From Propionibacteriaceae bacterium (GTDB lineage: Bacteria; Actinomycetota; Actinomycetes; Propionibacteriales; Propionibacteriaceae), in the NCBI GenBank assembly GCA_030528545.1, contig JAUMYR010000004.1:15175-24709 (forward strand): 9,535 bases of DNA, given 5' to 3'. The notes under the pieces are model-generated. The model was not told where the DNA came from. It made no database searches and saw nothing but the letters and a program-made list of their open reading frames with translations. Shown in pieces: positions 5,970-9,535 of this stretch. The first letter of the stretch is position 1, and every line of letters starts with the position of its first letter. Both the position numbers and the translations under genes were made by a program.

Positions 5970-6920
5970 TCAGCGCCGTCCGCGTAGGCTCCGGGCCCAG
6001 GCGAAGATGGCAGCCCCGGCCCCCGCGGCCAGGCTGACTGATGCCGACAGCCGGACCGCCGCCCGGATGTCGGCGAAGTCCACCTCACGGCCCTCCCCCA
6101 GCGTGCCCCGGTCCTCGACGCTGCCATCGTAGGTATTGGTTCCGCCCAGGCGCACCCCGAGGGCCGCGGCGAAGGCGGCCTCGACCTGACCGGCGTTGGG
6201 GCTGGGGTGGTGGCCAGCGTCTCGGGCCACCACCGTGGCGACCTCTCGCGCGCGGCCCGGACGAACCGCCGCGACCAGGAAAGCGCTCACCCGCGCGGGC
6301 ACCCAGTTGGCGGCATCGTCGAGCCGGGCCGCCGCCCACCCGAAATTGAGATATCGCCGCGTCTTGTGCCCGACCATGGCGTCCAGGGTGTTGACGGCCC
6401 GGTAGCCCAGCAGCCCCGGCACCCCGAACAGCGCGCCCCAGGCCAGCGGTGCGACCACCGCATCGGTGGTGTTCTCCGCCACGGTCTCCACCGCCGCCCG
6501 GGCCACCTCGGTGCCGGTGAGTTCGGCCGTCCGTCTCCCGACGATCCGCGCCACTTGAACCCGGGCTCCCGGCAGGTCGCCCTCCTCGAGCCGGACGGCG
6601 ACCGCCTCGGCCTCCCGCCCGAGCGTGGTGCCCCCGAGAACCACGAAGGTGGCCGCCGCCGTGGACACCACGGAGAACACTCTGCTTCCCCGGGACCGGC
6701 CCGCCCCCAGCGCCTCAATCACAGCGCCGATCGCACATACCCCCGAGACCAGCACCGCCTCGTGGATCAGCCCCGCCGCCCTGGAGTCGGCATAGGTCCG
6801 TGCCTCAAGGGCCTTGGCGCCCGACCCGAACAGCGCGACCGGGTGGCCCCGGACCGGGTCTGCGAAAACGCGATCAGCGGCGAATCCGAGCGCCAGCCCG
6901 AGCGCCCGCGTCCAGCTCAT
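5970..6920 (-). CDS. cobD: Adenosylcobinamide-phosphate synthase CobD/CbiB
   Basis: CobD (CbiB in the Salmonella naming) is an integral membrane enzyme that joins adenosylcobyric acid to (R)-1-aminopropan-2-ol or its phosphate, giving adenosylcobinamide (phosphate). The 316 residues carry the family motifs in order: ADPVRGHPVALFG (20-32), VETVAENTTDAVVAPL (144-159), YRAVNTLDAMVGHK (173-186), NWVPARV (205-211), and SPNAGQVEAAFAAALGVRLGG (240-260). Hydrophobic segments lie near 1-18, 55-70, 82-97, 155-172, 210-220 and the C-terminus (about 292-309). It starts at the ATG that overlaps the cobT stop (ATGA) with no strong Shine-Dalgarno of its own, so translation is probably coupled to cobT. It is the last gene of the operon; its substrate aminopropanol phosphate is supplied by the CobC homologue encoded upstream. 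Length and motifs are normal. Confidence 0.95.
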   Translation of the reverse strand: MSWTRALGLALGFAADRVFADPVRGHPVALFGSGAKALEARTYADSRAAGLIHEAVLVSGVCAIGAVIEALGAGRSRGSRVFSVVSTAAATFVVLGGTTLGREAEAVAVRLEEGDLPGARVQVARIVGRRTAELTGTEVARAAVETVAENTTDAVVAPLAWGALFGVPGLLGYRAVNTLDAMVGHKTRRYLNFGWAAARLDDAANWVPARVSAFLVAAVRPGRAREVATVVARDAGHHPSPNAGQVEAAFAAALGVRLGGTNTYDGSVEDRGTLGEGREVDFADIRAAVRLSASVSLAAGAGAAIFAWARSLRGRR

Positions 6921-7933
6921 CCGACGAGGTCGGCCAGCAGCGCCATGTCGCGGATGATCGCGACACCGGAACGCACCAGCGGCAGAGCCGTCATCGCACC
7001 GCTGCCCTCACCCAGCCTCATCCGCAGGTCCAGCAGCGGCTCCAGGCCCAGCGCCTCAAGGGCGAAGCCCTGGGCCGGTTCGACCGAGCGGTGACCGGCG
7101 ATCATCCACGCCTTCGCCCCGGGCGCGATCGCCTCCGCCAGCAGCGCCTCAGCGACCGAGATCACCCCGTCCAGCAGCACCGGCACGCCTCGCCTGGCAG
7201 CCTCGATATAGATGCCCACGGCGACCGCGAGGTCGGCCGAACCCAGCGCGGCCAGCCGATGCACCGGATCGGTGAGAGCTGCCGTGCGCTCCAGGCTCCG
7301 CTGGACGAAGCCGGTCTTGGCGGCCAGGCCCTCGTCGCTGAGCCCGGCGCCGCGCCCGGTCACCTGCCCGGCCGGTAAACCCAGCTGGGAGGCGATCAGT
7401 GCCGCGGCTGGCGTGGTGTTGCCGATCCCCAGGTCGCCGACGATCAGCAGCTGGGCTCCGGCCTGTGCCTCCTGCTCCGCGATGGTGGCCCCGGTCGCGA
7501 GCGCCTGCTCACACTCGGCCACGCTCAGCGCGTCCTCGCGATCGATGGAACCGCAGGACTTGCGCAGCTTGTGTTCGGTGACTTCGGCTGGAACGTCCAG
7601 GTCGGCGTCCACCGCGATGTCGAGGACCCTCATCCCGACGCCGTGCTGGGCGGCGAGCACGCTCATGCCTGCCACCCCGTTCAACAGCGCGTGCACCATC
7701 GCCACCGTCACCTCCTTGGGATAGGAGGCGACCCCGTTGGCGACGGCTCCATGGTCCCCGGCCAGCAGCACGGCGCGGACATTGTCCAGGGGCCGGGGCG
7801 GGCATTCGCCCTGGCAGGCCGAGATGAAGGCACCGAGTTCCTCAAGACGCCCGAGGGCGCCCAGAGGTTTGGCGAGGCCGTCGAGCCGGGCGAGCGCCTC
7901 GGCGTGAACGTCGGCATTGGGGGGAACTATCAT
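6917..7933 (-). CDS. cobT: Nicotinate-nucleotide--dimethylbenzimidazole phosphoribosyltransferase CobT
   Basis: CobT transfers phosphoribose from nicotinate mononucleotide to the lower-ligand base (5,6-dimethylbenzimidazole or another benzimidazole), making alpha-ribazole phosphate for the nucleotide loop of B12. The product is 338 residues, close to the usual 340-360. It shows LDGLAKPLGALGRLE (17-31), LLAGDHGAVANGVASYP (56-72), GDLGIGNTTPAAAL (166-179), LDGVISVAEALLA (254-266), AGHRSVEPAQG (279-289) and RLGEGSGAM (306-314). Glu309 in the last motif matches the catalytic glutamate known as Glu317 in the Salmonella enzyme. The ATG at 7933 overlaps the cobA stop by 4 bases; the frame stays open 144 codons further upstream, but that stretch is a low-complexity Arg/Gly/Pro shadow of cobA. 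There is no fused BluB or CobU domain. CobT is followed by cobD, again with a 4-base overlap. Confidence 0.95.
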   Translation of the reverse strand: MIVPPNADVHAEALARLDGLAKPLGALGRLEELGAFISACQGECPPRPLDNVRAVLLAGDHGAVANGVASYPKEVTVAMVHALLNGVAGMSVLAAQHGVGMRVLDIAVDADLDVPAEVTEHKLRKSCGSIDREDALSVAECEQALATGATIAEQEAQAGAQLLIVGDLGIGNTTPAAALIASQLGLPAGQVTGRGAGLSDEGLAAKTGFVQRSLERTAALTDPVHRLAALGSADLAVAVGIYIEAARRGVPVLLDGVISVAEALLAEAIAPGAKAWMIAGHRSVEPAQGFALEALGLEPLLDLRMRLGEGSGAMTALPLVRSGVAIIRDMALLADLVG

Positions 7934-8658
7934 GGCAACTCCTTCAGTGCGGTGGTCACGTCTCCAATGACGGTGATGGCCGGGGGGCGGATCTCGGCTT
8001 GCCGGGCGGCTTCGGCGATCTGGCCGAGAGTGGAACGCACCACGCGCTGGCTCGCCAGCCCACCATCGGCGATCACGGCGGCCGGGGTGGCGGCGTCGAG
8101 CCCGGAGGCGACCAGTTCGGCGGTGATCTCCGGCAAGGCCTGCACACCCATGAGGATCACGATGGTGAGGTTGGCCTGAGCCAGCGCGGCCCAGTTGACC
8201 GTGGACTCTGGGTGGGAGGGGCCGACATGGCCAGAGACCGTGATGAACCCCTGAGTCAGCGAACGATGCGTAACCGGGATTCCAGCCAGCTCCGGCACGG
8301 CGACCGCCGAGGTGACCCCAGGCACCGTGCTGACCTTGACGCCGTGAGCGAGGCAGTAGTCCCACTCCTCGCCGCCACGGCCGAAGACGAAGGAGTCCCC
8401 TCCCTTGAACCGGACCACCTTCTTGCCCTCACGAGCGTGCCTGACCAGCATCTCGTTGATGGCCTCCTGAGGGGTGAAGGGCCCACGAGGCACCTTGCCC
8501 ACCGGGATCTTCTCCCCCGGGCACTCATCCAGCACCGCGAGTGGGGCCAGCCTGTCGTAGACGATGACGTCCGCGCTCTTGAGTGCGGCCAGCCCGGCGA
8601 GGGTCAATAGTCCTGGATCGCCCGGCCCTCCACCGACCAGGATGACTTCACCCGGCAT
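7930..8658 (-). CDS. cobA: Uroporphyrinogen-III C-methyltransferase (SUMT) CobA
   Basis: SUMT methylates uroporphyrinogen III at C2 and C7 with two SAM molecules to give precorrin-2, the branch point to cobalamin and siroheme. The 242 residues hold the tetrapyrrole methylase motifs: VILVGGGPGDPGLLTLAGL (5-23), ADVIVYDRLA (29-38), VGKVPRGPFTPQEAINEMLV (53-72), VRFKGGDSFVFGRGGEEW (82-99), VPGVTSAVAVPELAGIPVTHR (112-132) and VSGHVGPS (141-148). It is a stand-alone SUMT, without the CysG dehydrogenase/chelatase or a HemD domain. The ATG at 8658 is preceded by AGGAGG seven bases upstream; the longer in-frame ORF lacks such support and runs into cobC. It overlaps cobC by 11 bases and cobT by 4. Closely related methylases (CobI, CobJ, CobM) differ in these motifs, so SUMT is the best call. 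The Ser where many SUMTs have Pro (KGGDSF) appears a minor variation. Confidence 0.93.
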   Translation of the reverse strand: MPGEVILVGGGPGDPGLLTLAGLAALKSADVIVYDRLAPLAVLDECPGEKIPVGKVPRGPFTPQEAINEMLVRHAREGKKVVRFKGGDSFVFGRGGEEWDYCLAHGVKVSTVPGVTSAVAVPELAGIPVTHRSLTQGFITVSGHVGPSHPESTVNWAALAQANLTIVILMGVQALPEITAELVASGLDAATPAAVIADGGLASQRVVRSTLGQIAEAARQAEIRPPAITVIGDVTTALKELP

Positions 8659-9535
8659 ACTGTTCCCTCCTGATCGCGCGCAGTTCACGTAATAGAGCGT
8701 CTGTCGTGTGCGGATCGCGGACCGCGATCCTGACATAGGAGCCGTCGAGGCCAGGGAAAGTATCGGCCCGGCGCACCGCGAAACCACGTTCGCGCAACAC
8801 GCCGTGGATCCCCTCTCCCACCCGGGCAAGCACGAACGGCGCCCATGATGGTATCGCAGCGATACCGAGTTGCCGCAATCCGTGGTTCAGGTGATCGCGC
8901 CACAGCACATAGGCCTGCGCGGCCTCGCCGGCTTCCCTCACCGCCGACGGAGTCGACAAGGCATCCATGACCGCGAGCGCGGGCGTGCTGACCGACCAGG
9001 GGGTCTGCTGGGATTCCAGCGCGGCGATCAACGCCGGGTCACCGATGACATAGCCCGCGCGCAGCCCGGCCAGCCCCCAGGTCTTGGTCAGCGAACGCAA
9101 GACCAGCGTTCCATCCATGCCCCCACCGATCAGCGTCTCTGGCTCACCGGGGACCGCGTCCATGAAAGCCTCATCGACGACCAGGACGCCAGCCCGCAAC
9201 CGCCGCAGCGCGGCGGCCTCATGCAACACCCCGGTCGGGTTGGTCGGGTTCCCCACGAGGATCAAGTCCGCCGCTTCGACCTCTTCTGGACGCAGCCCGA
9301 AGGGGGCAGCTAACACGTGGCGGGTCACCTCGCGCCCGGCACGGCGGAGAGCGGCTTCGGGCTCGGTGAACTGGGGGTGCACGACCAGGGCGCGTCCGCC
9401 GATGGCCTGAGCGATCAGGGTGAAGGCCTCCGCGGCACCCGCGCACGGCAACACCATCTCGGGGGCCACCCGGTGCTGGCGGGCCAGTGCCTCCCTGGCC
9501 TGGGTTGGGTTCGGATAGGCCCCGAGCCTGGCGGT
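8648..9535 (-). CDS. cobC: Threonine-phosphate decarboxylase-like CobC (class I/II PLP aminotransferase fold), 5' end outside window
   Basis: This is a PLP-dependent enzyme of the histidinol-phosphate aminotransferase-like group. In B12 clusters such proteins decarboxylate L-threonine O-3-phosphate to aminopropanol phosphate, the substrate of CobD. The visible 295 residues run from LGAYPNPTQAREAL, through PCAGAAEAFTLIA (30-42), the PLP-binding NPTNPTG (96-102) and DEAF (121-124), to the Schiff-base lysine in SLTKTWGLAGLRAGY (Lys151, motif 148-162), and YVRIAVRDP with the substrate-binding arginine near 273. The frame is open to the right edge, and only some 20-40 N-terminal residues should be missing. 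It overlaps cobA by 11 bases and is the most upstream cob gene seen. From sequence alone a histidinol-phosphate aminotransferase is possible. Its place beside cobA, cobT and cobD, and the CAGAAEAF motif resembling actinobacterial CobC, favour the B12 role. Confidence 0.88.
   Translation of the reverse strand, partial: TARLGAYPNPTQAREALARQHRVAPEMVLPCAGAAEAFTLIAQAIGGRALVVHPQFTEPEAALRRAGREVTRHVLAAPFGLRPEEVEAADLILVGNPTNPTGVLHEAAALRRLRAGVLVVDEAFMDAVPGEPETLIGGGMDGTLVLRSLTKTWGLAGLRAGYVIGDPALIAALESQQTPWSVSTPALAVMDALSTPSAVREAGEAAQAYVLWRDHLNHGLRQLGIAAIPSWAPFVLARVGEGIHGVLRERGFAVRRADTFPGLDGSYVRIAVRDPHTTDALLRELRAIRREQYAG

Noticed and set aside
5957..5973. Small hairpin CTGAA/TTCAG around the cobD stop codon as a terminator.
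   Set aside because: Only 5 paired bases; the 13-bp stem at 5845-5874 is far better.
7934..8365. A 144-codon N-terminal extension of CobT, which could look like a fused domain.
   Set aside because: The residues are an out-of-frame reading of cobA, with no CobU, BluB or other domain motifs. CobT family proteins begin near the chosen ATG.
8659..8829. A 57-codon N-terminal extension of CobA.
   Set aside because: It overlaps cobC and lacks a ribosome binding site, whereas AGGAGG stands before the ATG at 8658.
5970..9535. Search for a cobalamin riboswitch within the cob genes.
   Set aside because: The gene overlaps leave no leader room and I see no B12-box-like element; any riboswitch would lie right of the window.

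Overview
The window is a high-GC, densely coding stretch of an actinobacterial chromosome. Evidence for this includes strong G/C bias at third codon positions, GTG starts, TANNNT-type -10 boxes, the order MoxR ATPase / DUF58 / transglutaminase / DUF3040 next to mraZ, and a bacterial B12 gene cluster. The B12 genes are compatible with a Propionibacteriaceae-like organism, but this placement is only a guess. I see no mobile elements, phage genes, CRISPR arrays, tRNAs or rRNAs. No gap without a gene exceeds about 190 bases.

Left part (1-966, minus strand): the start of the division and cell wall (dcw) cluster, with mraZ followed by the N-terminal third of rsmH, which leaves the window at its left edge. 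Upstream of mraZ lies a very regular MraZ operator: six TGG boxes at an exact 10-bp period, running down to the mraZ Shine-Dalgarno. A long, nearly perfect hairpin (351-410) fills much of the mraZ-rsmH spacer.

Middle part (1029-5784, plus strand): a divergently transcribed, tightly packed unit. Its products are a MoxR-type AAA+ ATPase (probably leaderless, GTG at 1029), a DUF58 protein, a multi-pass membrane transglutaminase (TgpA-like, with Pro-rich linker and DUF4129-like tail), and a small DUF3040 membrane protein. MoxR, DUF58 and transglutaminase proteins are generally thought to act together at the cell envelope, MoxR as chaperone-like ATPase and DUF58 as its partner. The DUF3040 gene may also have its own promoter inside the end of the transglutaminase gene.

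Right part (5970-9535, minus strand): a cobalamin operon, read right to left as cobC (partial, entering from the right edge), cobA, cobT and cobD. Neighbouring genes overlap by 4 to 11 bases. CobC makes aminopropanol phosphate, which CobD joins to adenosylcobyric acid. CobT activates the lower-ligand base, and CobA commits uroporphyrinogen III to the corrin pathway. The plus unit and the cob operon converge on a 185-base gap holding a perfect 13-bp stem hairpin, the likely bidirectional terminator.

I found no clear new system. The best leads are regulatory: the six-box MraZ operator shared by two divergent envelope units, the mraZ-rsmH hairpin, and an inverted repeat over a candidate DUF3040 promoter.
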